Assembly (NCBI GenBank): GCA_028095005.1
Contig: CM051461.1
Span: 171,437,144-171,501,143 of the forward strand
DNA: 64,000 nucleotides
Direction: 5' to 3'
Source of the DNA: Rhynchospora pubera
Taxonomy: Eukaryota > Streptophyta > Magnoliopsida > Poales > Cyperaceae
Positions 1-11,606 of this stretch are shown here, piece by piece. Below the pieces are notes generated by a model. It was not told the DNA's origin and searched no databases. It worked only from the letters and a program-made list of their open reading frames with translations. Each line of letters begins with the position of its first letter. Position 1 is the first letter of the stretch. Made by a program: the position numbers and the translations under genes.

Positions 1-800
1 AATTATATAGGAAAAATATTGTAAAAAATAAGGCATATAGAAATTAGGGGTAAGTAAATTGCGGTCACCTAAGAGAGTAAATATCTCTTTGTATACAATG
101 TTCTTTGTATGACCTATGTACATATCGTCTTCGTTTTGGATGAGTATTTTCAAGCCATCTGGTGAGGTCATTCTAGAGAGAGCAACATAGAGTTGACCGT
201 GGCTGAAGACAGGTTCAGGAAGATACAGACCAATAGTATTTAATGATTGACCTTGACTTTTGTTGATGGTAATTACATAGCAAAGCTTTACTGGAAACTG
301 TCTCCGCCTCATTACAAAAGGAAGAGATTTCGATTTGTGAATAAAGAGAATTCTTAGTACGCAAATGACCTTATCAGTTGAAATTCCAGTAATTATCTTG
401 ACCTGTATAATTCTTCTCCCAAGATCTGTAACTATAGCTCTTGTTCCATTACATAGACCATTTGGTTGGTCAATGTTTCGTAGCAACATCACCGGTGCCC
501 CGACTTTGAGGATCAATCGATTAGACGGCAAGCTTCCTCCATTTATTGTATTAAGGAATTCGATTGGATAAATCGATCGCAGGTCATCAGACATATTATC
601 TGTCCCATCTATTGAGTCAGCGCTCAGATAAACATGTTTATTTCCAGGGATCAAATCTAGAACAGACTCATTAACCAAATCAGCAGCATCATTCTTTGGT
701 GTTATAATTGCACGTGAGCGCAAGTAAGTACCGTTAGCAAAAAAATTTCTGATGTTTGGATAGGTTGCATCAATAATAGCTTGGACTGCATCGTCTCAAA
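1..800 (-). pseudogene. Helitron PIF1-type helicase, C-terminal fragment (runs off window)
   Basis: The minus strand reads open from about 800 down to the window edge as the C-terminal part of a Helitron PIF1-like helicase. Visible landmarks in order are GAPVMLLRNIDQPNGLCNGT, then RRRQFPVKLCYVITINKSQG (the late helicase motif with INKSQGQS) and HGQLYVALSRMTSPDGLK (motif VI). In the family this domain unwinds DNA during rolling-circle transposition. The N-terminal Rep domain and the Walker A motif are not in the window. Homology stops abruptly near 800, where the upstream sequence no longer reads as helicase, so this copy is 5'-truncated. The element's own 3' end would lie to the left, outside the window. 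Family assignment is firm; whether the copy is active cannot be judged, but truncation argues against it. Confidence 0.85.
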
Positions 801-2760
801 ATCAGAAGCATTGTTCGTAGTGTACAAAATGTAGTTACCTGGTCATATCACCGTTTTCCAACAATTGAACCAGTCATGAAGGAGGTGACGGATTTTGTTT
901 GCTCCACTTGCTATTACACGCCGCCGCGGTTGGGGCAGTTGAATGGCTCGCAATTGGCGTTTTTCCAGCCGGATAGTTCAATGGAGAGGAAGGGAGGGTG
1001 GATTCTATGGACGGCGATCGCCGAATTCTAGATAAATTAGAGAGGGAAAGGGAAATTAGATTTTTGCTTTGCCTACTGTCTATGTCTGAGATTTTAGATA
1101 AATTGTGCTTACTGGTATACATCTTGGCATGTGCTAGAGTTTCTCTCTTTATGTTTAACATCACTGGCCAACAAACAATTCGTTGTACTCGATGGTATCT
1201 CTACTTCTCTTATTGGTCTTGGGTAAATTTGAGCAGGTATAGGATAAATTGTTAAGGGCTAATTTGAAATCTGTCCCCAAACTTGAGTTTCAGTCCCAAT
1301 GTCAAAAAATATCAGAGCAATAAAATATAAATTCTTAATCTCTACATAAATTCATTAACTCTACAACTGAAGGTGATTGGGGAAAGATACAAATATGGTT
1401 AATGGCGCCATAGGAATCAAAATCAATAATCAAACGAAAAAAAACTGGACCAGTGCCTTGATGCAAACATTCTAAATTTTTATTTCTAACTGAAGGCATG
1501 TATGAATCACGGGTGGTACCAGAAATATCTAAGAAACCCAAAATATATCATACTCACTGATTATGTGGCAATCTTTTGGCCAAGCGGCACCTCCTTATAT
1601 CCTTCCATTCCTCCTGGCACTTTCCACGGAAGTAGCCAAGAAAGCACCTCATTGAAATTGGATCGATTGATGAAGAGTCTCTAGGGTTTAGTTCAGATCG
1701 GAAAAATTGAGAGATTTGAATTGTAAAGGTCGCACTTTCCATGGGAATTAGGATGGAAAGATGAGAACTGTGTAAGAACAAAATTGCATAATCATTTTTC
1801 GTTGGCTTTGGCTGAGAGGAAGTGGCGGAGGGGGAAGCATCACCGGAGAAGAGATTTTTCATGTCAGCGGACGTGGAGTCGTTGGATGAGAGAGGCGACC
1901 AGATGCAAATGAGAAAGGGCAGAGATACAGAGAGAAAGATATGAGAGGCCGACAGGTTCAGCGGCGCACATTGTCGAGCGGTCTGTACTCTTAATAAAAA
2001 GATGTTCCGTGAATGATTTAACTCATTTTAAGCATCCGACGTAAAGATAACCTTGCTGTGTAGGGTCACTTTAGAATCCTTAATTGCCACCAACACACTC
2101 GGTTACATCGTTTATGTATCAATAAATATTAACTTATTAAAACAATTCATTTGTTACTGACGTGTCGCGAACTCTAAAAAAAAGTAGTATGCGGACTCCC
2201 ACGACTTTTTATTTATAATATTGATTAGGAATCTTGGATATTCTCAAATTTGGTCAGCTTAACTATACACTTTACAAGAAGGTCCTTCAACATTTAATCT
2301 ATTTCATTTCATCATACATAACCTGATATCTTGCTTAAAAGCACCGAGCTATAATCAGTCAGTCGTTAACAGAAAGAAGTAACTTAATTTTTGCCAATTT
2401 GCTACATAACCCAATTGTGAAGCTGTGATCATCAAAGGTTTTAGTCAAGGTTTTTAAAATAAGTTTGTAACCTTTTATTATAATCAATCTCAATAAAAAA
2501 GTTAAGATCTCAAACAGGTATGCTTAATCTTCTCGCATTTGCTAAATAAAAAAAGAACAACGGCACAACAAACAGGTATTGTGCAGAAATAGAAATATAT
2601 AGAGAGGCAATTATGGGACCCACTGGCCAGATGAATTACACACAAATATCATCTGTGTTGCTCAAGTAAATCAGCAAATATCGATCAAGACAACTTTGAT
2701 CTTAAATATTGAAAATAAACAACATATTTGTGTCAAAAAATATTTTGATTTTCACATATC
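801..2760. other. Unassigned transposon-flanking DNA
   Basis: The stretch contains only short open frames in AT-rich sequence, with a GC-richer patch near 890-1020. It may be the rest of the decayed Helitron or a captured host fragment. I recognise no gene in it. Confidence 0.5.
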
Positions 2761-2764
2761 ATAT

Positions 2765-2803
2765 AATTAAAATCCGCCCACACATCGGGTGGGCACTTTT
2801 GCT
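2765..2803 (+). mobile_element. Decayed Helitron-type 3' terminal hairpin
   Basis: The short hairpin GCCCAC-ACATCGG-GTGGGC is followed after about eight bases by CTAT, where a Helitron would have CTAG/CTRR. The AT-rich lead-in and the GC hairpin close to the end match plant Helitron 3' termini. The last base of the CTRR motif is wrong, so this is a decayed end or a chance hairpin. It is on the opposite strand to the helicase at the window start, so it belongs to a different element. Confidence 0.4.
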
Positions 2804-5800
2804 ATATCAGCTAAAGAAGGGCAGGGCTCATCTGGTTCCTCAGAAATTTTGTCACCATGTAATACATGAATTATAGCTTCATGTATGCATATGAAAAGTA
2901 ACCAAATGTCAAGATAAAAATATAAATTATAAATGATACAAACTACAATTGCATATTACAAAGTTTAAATTAAAATGCAAAATAAAAAAATTGACAGATT
3001 TCATTCATGAGGGAAAATGGTTGAGGAACATACATAAAAACTACGGACACTCAAAATTGACTTACCAAGTTCAATAATAAGTATTAGTAAAATCTAGTTA
3101 TTATACTATGCTTAGTAAGGATACACAACAGTATTTAGACCATTTACGCAGGCAGCAATAGTACTTAATTTTGCTAAGATTCACTTTGTTTTATCGATGT
3201 CAACAAATCATATACTAACCACAGTGATGCTTAACTGTCCGTCCTTACTACGATGCAACATATCAGGGGCAAAGGTCTAACTTGTAAGCTTTTATTCTTG
3301 TATCTATCTTCAAATGGAGTAGTCCCAATAATCCTGGATTTCTCTCTGTAATGGAATTCAATTTTTTAATAACGATATTTCTCATAAGTTAATGAAAACA
3401 TATACTAACCACACACTATAATAGTCATCTAATATTATAAAACACCGATTTATAGACTATATCTAAAATATGGACTTACAATGTAAGCAAAAGAAGTATA
3501 GCAACAAACTGACACAATGGCTTTAATTTGCCAGCAAATACTGATATAGTATGTTACCCTGCCATTAAAAGATCCAAAATTAATAACTAACTGAGCACAT
3601 CAAAATATAAGAAAAACATAAATCTTAAAAACATAAAAAAAGAAACCGAGTATCTGTAAATATCAATACATGCACTAAGCAAAAATTATCTCATCCAAAG
3701 CTATTACCTGAGGAGCTCTGACTAACAGTACCAAAAAAATCCATAAAAGAAAACAAAACTAATCACTATATCTTGTAATCAAGTCAATAAGAGTAAAATG
3801 ACTTCATTGAGAATTGTTACCTGAGAAGACTTCATTAACGTTGTCATAAGGAGAAAGAGCTAGAGAGAGAGAAATTCACAGTGGGTTCAACCTTCTCTGC
3901 ATTCAAAACCACCGAGATGCTGGCCAAGCGTAGCAAAAGAGAGAGACAGCAAGAGATCACCAAGAAAAATGGTATGCGGCTAAAAGAGGATGAAATAATC
4001 ACATGTTTAAAAGAAAATCACATAAATTAAGGCATTAAGAAGAAATTTTAGCTCTTTGTGCTAAAAAAAAGTTAACTAAAAGGAGCAAAAACAGCTACCT
4101 AGCAAAGGGAAAGAACAGACCTATTTCCCAGACTGACCAACGCTTCAAGCCTGAGTCGTAAGGGAGAGAAGAAGTCTCTAAGGAGCCTGATTGCCTGGTT
4201 GTAGCTTTGAGCCTCGAAAGAACCTGCAATCTACAAAAAAACTGATCAGCAAAAATCTGAACCCATCGGAAAAAAATACAGAGAAAAGAAAAAATAACCC
4301 TAAAAGCCAAAGATAAACGAAGAACAGGAACTAAAACCAGAAAATTAGAAATCGCAGCCGTCCAAACCTGAAATAGCAAAACCAGTAGAAGGAGAGAAAG
4401 AGAGAAGAGCATGTGCTTTGAGAAATGAAAGGCAAAATTTCATTCAGGAAAAGAAGAGAGAGAGAGAGAGCGATGAGGAGAAGAATCGAGACGCCCACGT
4501 GATTTTTTCTGCTCCTGTGAGAGGGCTCCGTACTTGTCTAGTGAAGCATCAAAAATAACAAAAAAGTATTGGAAGGAAGGGGTTAAACCTACTGCTGGCG
4601 ACGGTAAAAGAGAGGAAGCAAAAGACAGGCTAAATGAAGATGGGCTGAACGAAAAGGCTTGGTGGTCGATCAGGAGTGGAGGCGAAGAGGGAAGGAAGCA
4701 AGCCTTGATACAATCGGTCCTTAACCGTGACCACCCGCATCTCTTCACCAATCGCTTCGGGCACCGCCACCCTCTCTATCCCATTCGCCCTAGGTCTGGC
4801 CCCTCTTTTCTGCTCTTTATTTTTTTTTCTTGTTTTGCCGGTGGAGGAAAGGAGAAAAGAAACAGAGGTGAACGAAAAATAAGAAAAAATGTGCAGAGGG
4901 AGAAACAAAACGACCGTCCATCTGCGCGGAGAGATCGAAGAAGAATAATGCGGAGAAAGCGAAGTTTAGGATGCAGTGACGGTTTGATGACGTCATTAGA
5001 CTTACTGGCCCCTGGATTTGGAGTATTTTTTTATTTTTGATTGATAGTATTATTAGGTGAAAAGAATAACTATGGCGTTTTGAAGTATAAGTCTCTAGTT
5101 TGGTTATTGTTATATTGTTATTAGAACGCAATGTATGTTGAATTAGAAAGAACAACCAATCCAATCCTGTATATTTATCCTAGTCAGTTTTAGTAAGGTT
5201 TCAGTTAAATTAGCAGCTTCTACAAAAAAAATAAATAAATAAAATAACATAAAATGACTTGATACATATCAGCACAGTAAGCAAGGATGCGAAAATAACA
5301 AAAAATACAGTTTCAAAATAACCATTTTCAACAGATTCAGCACTGGCTGTCAAGAATTCTACTTTTAATATAAAATCATCATTTTAACTTAAGAATTCTA
5401 AATGTACAACAACAGAAATTGTTGATCTTGAAATTAGAGGCTATGTACCCTTCAGATATTTGATATGTTTTAACTTTTGATGAGATGAGTTATGATTGTA
5501 TCCCATCAAGGAATGGTTAGTACTGGCTTGAGATAAAAGGGCCGCGTTATAAAAAATAATTATACGAACTAATCAAAAAGTGAAAGAATTTGAGAAATCC
5601 TACACAAACTGAAATCCACGCACACTGAGCCCCCATTTTTAATATAAAAATAAATCAACGGAAAAAGCAAAAAAAAGAAAGAAAAAAAAGGCTGGCCTAT
5701 TGTTACCAGATTAAACCAGTATGCAAAGTCCTTTAGAGGAACCCTTGGCTACTAAACTGAGTGGCTGAAACAGCAAATAAAGCTTATTTTTAAGAAATCG

Positions 5801-6720
5801 TACATTAGCCTTCAATTGCAACCTGAAGCATATGTAAATATAATCATGAAACAATGCAATCTAGTATTTCCCCAAGGCCCAACAGAGCAAAATGAGGTTA
5901 AAATTTTAGTTTTGAAATTGAATTAACACAGCCCACAACCTCAGAATAGTTGAACACACAGAATATGCCTTCTTACAGATTTGATATAGTTGAACACACC
6001 ATAGTTTCTTTTCAAGTATGTGCTTTTCTCGTTTACTGTAACAAACACATACCTTCTGTCCCGGATCTAATGTAATATAAGTTACTTTTTATGACCAGCG
6101 CCAAGTTGAGAAAAGTTTTATTTAACAATCTAGCAAAATAACCTAAATTGATCCTAGATTTTACAGAAGTACTTGCTGGCATTGAACTCCATGGGATGTG
6201 AAATCTGTACAGATAATTTGCAGTACCAAATGCAAGGATGGCTCTTAGATTTATACATGAAAATAATAATCATCATCAGAATAAGAAATTTAGAAATACA
6301 ACCATATTAGTTTCTGAATTCAATGCCAGAAAATACTTTTGTCCATTATACTTCCATAATTCATCTGCATTGCTATTAGACATGACTAACAAAATTTTAG
6401 ATGCTTTATCAGACCTGACATTTACTTTGAGAAACTGAATTAACAAAACAGCCCCAAATACTATATTCTGGCGTACTTCTACAGATACACAAAAGTCTAA
6501 ATGATTATTTATTTACAAAATTGCTCTTCTAACTGGTACAGAAGGGCAGAGTATGAAACAGTACATGAACCAGCTTTTGAACTTTGTTACTCCTTGTCTT
6601 CACAGCTTCTGGATTGAGAAATAAATTAAGTGGATATCAGTCAACATGTTGTTCTCAGTAAAAAGGCATGTACATATTAGTTTCAGTATCTATAATTAAC
6701 AATACAAGAACTTAATGTGT
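2804..6720. other. Intergenic, no recognisable gene
   Basis: This is long AT-rich DNA with a GC-richer, GA/CT-biased patch at about 4,100-5,000. Open frames in that patch on both strands are low complexity and overlap each other; none resembles a known protein. Two short pieces at about 3,700 and 3,820 end in CTCAG followed by GTAA on the minus strand and could be captured exon ends, but nothing links them. Confidence 0.5.
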
Positions 6721-6724
6721 CTGG

Positions 6725-6975
6725 TCTAATATTTCATAGAAATTAAATGTAATTATTAACAGTATAAGAGGATGGAAACGTAAAATTGCTGACGTGGCTT
6801 TCATTTTACCGTAATTGACATATCAGAATGTTCCAAGAAAATTGAATAAATTTACAAAATTTATATAATTAACGGTACAAGAGGTTGGAACATAGAAATG
6901 CGTATGTAACTTCCATAGTTCCATCTTATTCTAATCCACGTATCAGAAAATTCCAGGAAAATCAAATAAGTTAAG
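6725..6975. repeat. Diverged direct repeat of about 125 bp, two copies
   Basis: Two copies start near 6,750 and 6,870. They share the block TTAAC(A/G)GTA(T/C)AAGAGG(A/T)TGGAA and later ATATCAGAA/GTATCAGAA followed by TTCCA(A/G)GAAAAT. They lie upstream of the SARD4-like gene promoter. Function is unknown. Confidence 0.55.
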
Positions 6976-7367
6976 ACTGATTATTTGTATACATAATTTG
7001 GCCACCTATGATTGGTATCAGTATAAAGAGTAAATATTATGTGAAAACAAATCAATGTGCTTTTGGCGATAAATATATTGACCAATGTGACTGGTTTCAG
7101 TGGAACAATGTCACTCTCTCTACCTCTCGCATTTCTCGTAGAGCAAGTAACCCCTCCCTGTTTACTCATCTGCCTTTTCCCCACCCCCTGAACTAGCGAC
7201 TGCAGTGTAGCCTCTAGTCTCCTAATCCCAAGTGTAAAAGATGTTCAGAAATCATCACTGGACGATTCCAGTTCTGGTACAAATGGACACGATTTAGGAA
7301 CAGTTTTTTAACAGAATTAGCTTCGTTCAATTTCTTTCTTGTACCAGTACAATTACGATAGCTCCTC

Positions 7368-7375
7368 TATAAATA
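7368..7375 (+). promoter_or_regulatory. TATA box of the SARD4-like gene
   Basis: TATAAATA lies 133 bases before the chosen ATG. A start site near 7,400 would give a 5' UTR of about 110 bases, normal for a plant gene. Confidence 0.6.
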
Positions 7376-7507
7376 TGGCATTACTTCATTGTAACAAGAA
7401 CAAGAAACAAGATTAGAAATAATAAAAAGATCCTTCTTCCATTCATTCTCTCTGATTAGCTACACCTAGTCTTCTGTCCTCTCGCAGTGCAAACTGCAAA
7501 GTTACTC

Positions 7508-8560
7508 ATGGCATCTCAGCCCCCTCCTTTTCCTTCCAACCAATCCTTTGTCCACCTCGACTCGCTATCTTTGAACATGCTACTCTCCCCTGACCGCTTA
7601 ATGCCTCACTTGCTAGCTTTCCTTCCCACCCTCGGCCCCTCCATCTACTCGGTTCCGGGCCTCTTCTATAAGCTTCCCTCTCCTTCCTCATCAACCACCA
7701 CCTCCTCTGCCGCCGCTGAATCCTCCACCACCACCTCCCCAAATACTCTCTCCCTCAAGACTTGTTGCTCCACCAATCCCTCTTTCCCCTACCTATCTGT
7801 CAGGATGAAAACAGAGTTCCCCTCTAATTCATCTTTCCTTCCTCCCATTCCTGGCATGCATTGCGTTGTTTCACTTTTCCACTCACTGACTGGTGTGCCC
7901 CTTGCCTCTCTCGATGGCACATCTCTCGCCTACCTTCGCCTCTCGGCACTTAGTGGTCTTGCTTCCGACCTCCTCTCACTTCCATCCTCTACTACTCTCC
8001 TAATCATCGGCTCTTGCGAATACGCACACCTCGTAACTGCTCACCGCACTGCCCGACCTTCCATAAACCACATTATCGTTTATAACCCAAATTTCTCCAA
8101 AGCACAGGACTTTGTTTGTGAACTCTGTTTGAGAGAACCTGAATCTTCCACTGTTATCTTTGACTATGCCAAGGACTTAGATCAAGTCATTGGAATGGCT
8201 GATATAGTATGTTGTGCAGCATATAGAACCACAAATGTACCTATTGTAAAGGGAAAGTTGCTTAAGGCGGGTGCACACTTGGATTTGGTTGGTTCATTAA
8301 CATATGAGATGAAAGAGTGTGATGATGATGTCTTCTCCAGAGGCAGAGCGTTTGTGGAAGAAATTGCAATGAATGAAGCAGAGAAGTTTGTGGATTTTGC
8401 TGGTACATTAACTGAATTGGCTGGAGGGAAGATGCAAGGGAGAAAGACATATGATGACGTGACTCTTTTTAAAGCTGTTGGGAGTGCTAGGTTTGATCTC
8501 TTGGTGGCACAATTTGCATATGAGAGTCATATCAAACTCTCAAATTTTGCCTTGGTATAA
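7508..8560 (+). CDS. SARD4/ornithine cyclodeaminase-like protein, possibly catalytically altered
   Basis: Intronless frame of 350 aa; the first true ATG is at 7508, and an in-frame GTG at 7487 is not a plausible start. It belongs to the ornithine cyclodeaminase/mu-crystallin family. The C-terminal half closely resembles plant SARD4, the reductase that acts in pipecolate synthesis for systemic acquired resistance: VKGKLLKAGAHLDLVGS, EMKECDDD (family signature) and VTLFKAVGSARFDLLVAQ. Important departures are seen. The usual VKIVTYFP-like segment reads VRMKTEFP, so Arg (about residue 99) replaces the expected Lys. The dinucleotide loop GSGxxA reads GSCEYA (168-172). About 11 residues are missing in the EAGELAGAFERG-like region, where EAEKFVDFAGTLTEL is seen. 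The substrate-site Arg (about 144, LRLSALSG) is kept. Residues 57-80 are an inserted Ser/Thr-rich run. It may be a regulatory pseudoenzyme or a gene losing function. A truncated inverted copy lies at 54.2 kb. Confidence 0.85.
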   Translation: MASQPPPFPSNQSFVHLDSLSLNMLLSPDRLMPHLLAFLPTLGPSIYSVPGLFYKLPSPSSSTTTSSAAAESSTTTSPNTLSLKTCCSTNPSFPYLSVRMKTEFPSNSSFLPPIPGMHCVVSLFHSLTGVPLASLDGTSLAYLRLSALSGLASDLLSLPSSTTLLIIGSCEYAHLVTAHRTARPSINHIIVYNPNFSKAQDFVCELCLREPESSTVIFDYAKDLDQVIGMADIVCCAAYRTTNVPIVKGKLLKAGAHLDLVGSLTYEMKECDDDVFSRGRAFVEEIAMNEAEKFVDFAGTLTELAGGKMQGRKTYDDVTLFKAVGSARFDLLVAQFAYESHIKLSNFALV

Positions 8561-9845
8561 AAAGAAATTAGGTGCAATTACTTTAGTGGTGAATCTAGTG
8601 CCATATGTTTACTGTTATTTTGTTTCAGACTTATTGTTTTGGGATAGAAGGTGGAGATGCTTAACATCCCCACTTATTAGATTTTATCATTGTGGTGTAA
8701 TCTAGTGCCATATGTTTACTATCAACCTTTATATATCATATCAGTAGTTGGTTGAGTGAAAAAAGAGGCTGTAATCAGGGATTATATCTTTTTTGACGTA
8801 TGACTTGGTTTTAGAAATGTAAAGGCTGTAATCAGGGATTATATATCCTTTGCCCCTTGTCATTCGGTGCTGTTATTGGGATGATGGCAGTATAGTATAT
8901 GTTCCCAATCACTGCCTGAACAATATATGGCAATGCATTAAGATTTTGATTATTAAAGTTCTTTCTTTTTTTGAAACAACTTTTTTTTTTTCTTTTTATC
9001 TTTGTCTCATGCTTTGCTATTAGATTAATCTGATGACTCTTCGTATGGCAAATAAATTTAGTCTTAGCTTGGCAAGTCCGTTTCAGCCAAGAATTGTGTA
9101 CTACTAATTGATCTAATGCATGGTTTGGATTCCTATTTGCTTGTACATATATAGTAATCATATATGCTGCTCCAGTAGACATGACATTTCAGGTGATGGT
9201 TTAGAACCTTACCGACCTAATTATATACAATTAATGTTTCCCTTTAGGTCCTGGCATGCATATACAAATGTGTGAAGATTAGCCCATGTTAAACATGAAT
9301 TCTGGACTTTTTCTCTTGATTCTTATTTGAAGGCCAGAGATAACAAAATGCGAGCAACTGCATTTGAAGCAATTCCCAGCAACTGCTCAAGAAATCAGGG
9401 CCAGAAATTAGAAAAAGTTGCGAAATATTTTTGTAGTATGTATCCTGTATTGTTTATTGTTCCAGCAGATCGCTTGTAGTACCTATAAGCCATATTGATT
9501 GTAATGGACAAATTTCTGTACGTACTGAGGCGTTGTTGTAGTATTGACAAATCTACCATCTAGAGCTTTTTCTTTACCATAGCGGCTACTGATTGACTAG
9601 CTTAACTTTTATTAGGCTCATTTAATCCACGGTTCATCAAATTCTCAAGTAATTGAAGATAAATAGATCAAGGTACCAAACATTACTGACATGGCTGCAA
9701 ACCAGTAGTATTACTAGGAAGAAAAGCGGAATGGAACCTCAGGAATTAGTATGCAAGAAGACGTGGTTTTTTCCGGCTTTGAAGGGGAAAAAGGAAATAA
9801 GAAAAAAAATCTCAAACCTTGCAAGTGAAATTCTGTCTAAGAGTC
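8080..9845 (+). repeat. Segmental duplication, copy A (inverted partner at 52,790-54,650)
   Basis: The block covers the 3' half of the SARD4-like gene and about 1.3 kb beyond it. It matches 52,790-54,650 in reverse orientation. Markers shared in the same order are the coding end, a stretch around CAATGCATTAAGATTTTGAT (8,930), the block ending GGCTCATTTAATCC (about 9,630), and GTATGCAAGAAGAC followed by CAAACCTTGCAAGTGAAATTCTG (9,750-9,830). Beyond about 9,845 similarity is lost. Confidence 0.8.
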
Positions 9846-10069
9846 GTATTGAAGAAGGGCACAACCGCACAAGTTCCAGCTTTTGGGTCCACATTTTCCT
9901 TCACTTCATAAGGCATCTTTCAGTTACGTTTTCTTATTTGGGCTGAGAAAATTTGTTGCGTTTCCCATTCGACTCCGGCCCAAAACCATATGTAATAGGT
10001 TTTTGCGGATCCCATTTTACCACAGGATTGATAACATCATCCAACAAAAAAACATCCGCGTCATTCATA

Positions 10070-11230
10070 CCCCCATCTTCCCTCGCGATACGTTCTCTCT
10101 GTCTCCCCTCGCGCTCCCTCTTTCTCCCGCGCGACCTTCCCTCTTTTTCTCGAGCGACCTTCCCTCTTTCTCTCGCACTCTCCCTTCCCTCCATCACGCT
10201 CTCCATTTCCTCTATTTCATGTCTGACGCTTCCTTTTCTCTGCTTTGCCTCTTCCTCTCCTCCCTCTTCTCTCTTTCATCTCCCTCACACTTTATTCTGT
10301 CTTCTTAAACTGAAAAGATATAACAACTAACTGAACATAAACAACAAATAAACTGAACATATGGAACAAACAATGTTGATTCAAACAAAAAAAAAGTAAA
10401 AGTGAGCAAATAAATTGAATAGAAACGACAAATAAATTAAACAGTTATACAAATAAACTGAACATATATGACAAATAATGCGGACTCATAAAAAAAGATA
10501 AATGTGAGCAAATAAACTGAACAGAAATGACAAATAAATTGAACAGTTATAACACATAAACTGAACAGATGTAACAAATAATATGGATTCATACGAAATA
10601 TAAAAGTGAGCAAATAAACTAAACAGAAATGACAAATAAATTGAACAGTTATAACAAATAAAATGAACAGATGTAACAAACATGTTAACTCATATACAAA
10701 AATAAATAGTGTACATAAATTGAATAGATATAACAAATAAATTGAACAGAAATGACAAATAAATTGAACAGTTATAACACATAAACTGAACAGATGTAAC
10801 AAATAATGTGGATTCATACGAAAAATAAAAGTGAGCAAATAAACTGAACAGAAATGACAAATAAATTGAACAGTTATAACAAATAAAATGAACAGATGTA
10901 ACAAACATGTTAACTCGTATAACATGTTTAACAACTAAATTGAACATCTATGACTAATAAATTGAACAGGTATCCAACATAATTGAAAAGAAGAAATGAG
11001 TCGAAAAAGAGGAAAGAAGGAAGGAAGAGGAGAGAAGCAAGACAGAGGAGAGGTAGGCGCGAAAAAAAAAGAGAGGGGAGAGGTGGGAGGAGGCGCGGAA
11101 AAATGAAAGAGAGTGGAGGGGAGGGGAGGAGAGACGCGATGGAGTTAGACGATCCGATGGAGACGCACGAAAAATTAAAGGGCGCCGATCTTGTGGATGA
11201 CGGTGATGACAAAAGAATGGATGGTAAGTA
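10070..11230. repeat. Foldback-like block: CT-rich arm, minisatellite, GA-rich arm
   Basis: The left arm (about 10,070-10,300) is strongly pyrimidine-rich on the plus strand, with runs of CTTCCCTC and TCTCGC. The right arm (about 10,985-11,180) is purine-rich, so the arms are roughly inverted copies. The minisatellite sits between them. This could be a foldback transposon or two low-complexity tracts that became neighbours. Open frames here are by-products of composition. Confidence 0.45.
10312..10975 (+). repeat. Minisatellite, about 25-bp unit within about 104-bp higher-order repeat
   Basis: The basic unit resembles AAATAAATTGAACAGTTATAAC and is repeated with variants throughout. Around 10,507-10,935 the units form longer blocks of roughly 100-110 bp, marked by GTGAGCAAATAAACT, TGGATTCATACGAAA and AACATGTTAACTC. 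The open frames across it encode the same low-complexity peptide over and over and are not genes. Confidence 0.85.
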
Positions 11231-11456
11231 GTAATTACCATTTTACCACGAGTCCGAACTCCGAATTCTTCTGCAGCTAACAAGTTTGATTATATACCGT
11301 AAAAAATGTGTGTATCCATAGAAATATACACCTAACACCTCGAACGCATTAGGCACATTTTCATTGTCTTTCTTTCTTTTTTCCTTTTTGCCAAAAACTG
11401 TTATTAAATCCTCTCAAAAAGTCGCACAGGCACATTTTTTTTTATTTTTACATTTA

Positions 11457-11603
11457 GGATGCGTTTGGATAGGTGTGGGAAGAAGGAAAGAAGGCAAGAA
11501 GTATTGAAAACTGTATAACTTTGTGAAGAGTTTGGATTGTTTATAATTTTTTTTCTTCTTCTTCCTTCTTCTTCTTCTTTCTTCCAACGATCCAAACGCA
11601 CCC
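11457..11603. mobile_element. Tourist-like (PIF/Harbinger) MITE, 147 bp
   Basis: Terminal inverted repeats GGATGCGTTTGGAT and ATCCAAACGCACCC are flanked by TTA on both sides (11454-11456 and 11604-11606), the target duplication of PIF/Harbinger elements. The interior is a GAAGAAGG/CTTCTTCC foldback with GTGAAGAGTTTGGAT in the middle. A related copy lies at about 40,969-41,152. Confidence 0.85.
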
Positions 11604-11606
11604 TTA

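Noticed and set aside
4095..5040. Overlapping open frames on both strands
   Set aside because: The patch is GA/CT-biased, frames overlap on opposite strands, and none shows a known domain or conserved start.
7487..7507. Extended N-terminus of the SARD4-like protein
   Set aside because: The codon at 7487 is GTG; the first ATG is at 7508.
10437..10947. Long minus-strand open frames with repeated hydrophobic peptide
   Set aside because: They are translations of the minisatellite unit; several frames are open at once and no domain is seen.
10312..10975. CRISPR-like regular repeats
   Set aside because: Units vary, there are no unique spacers, and the DNA is plant nuclear.
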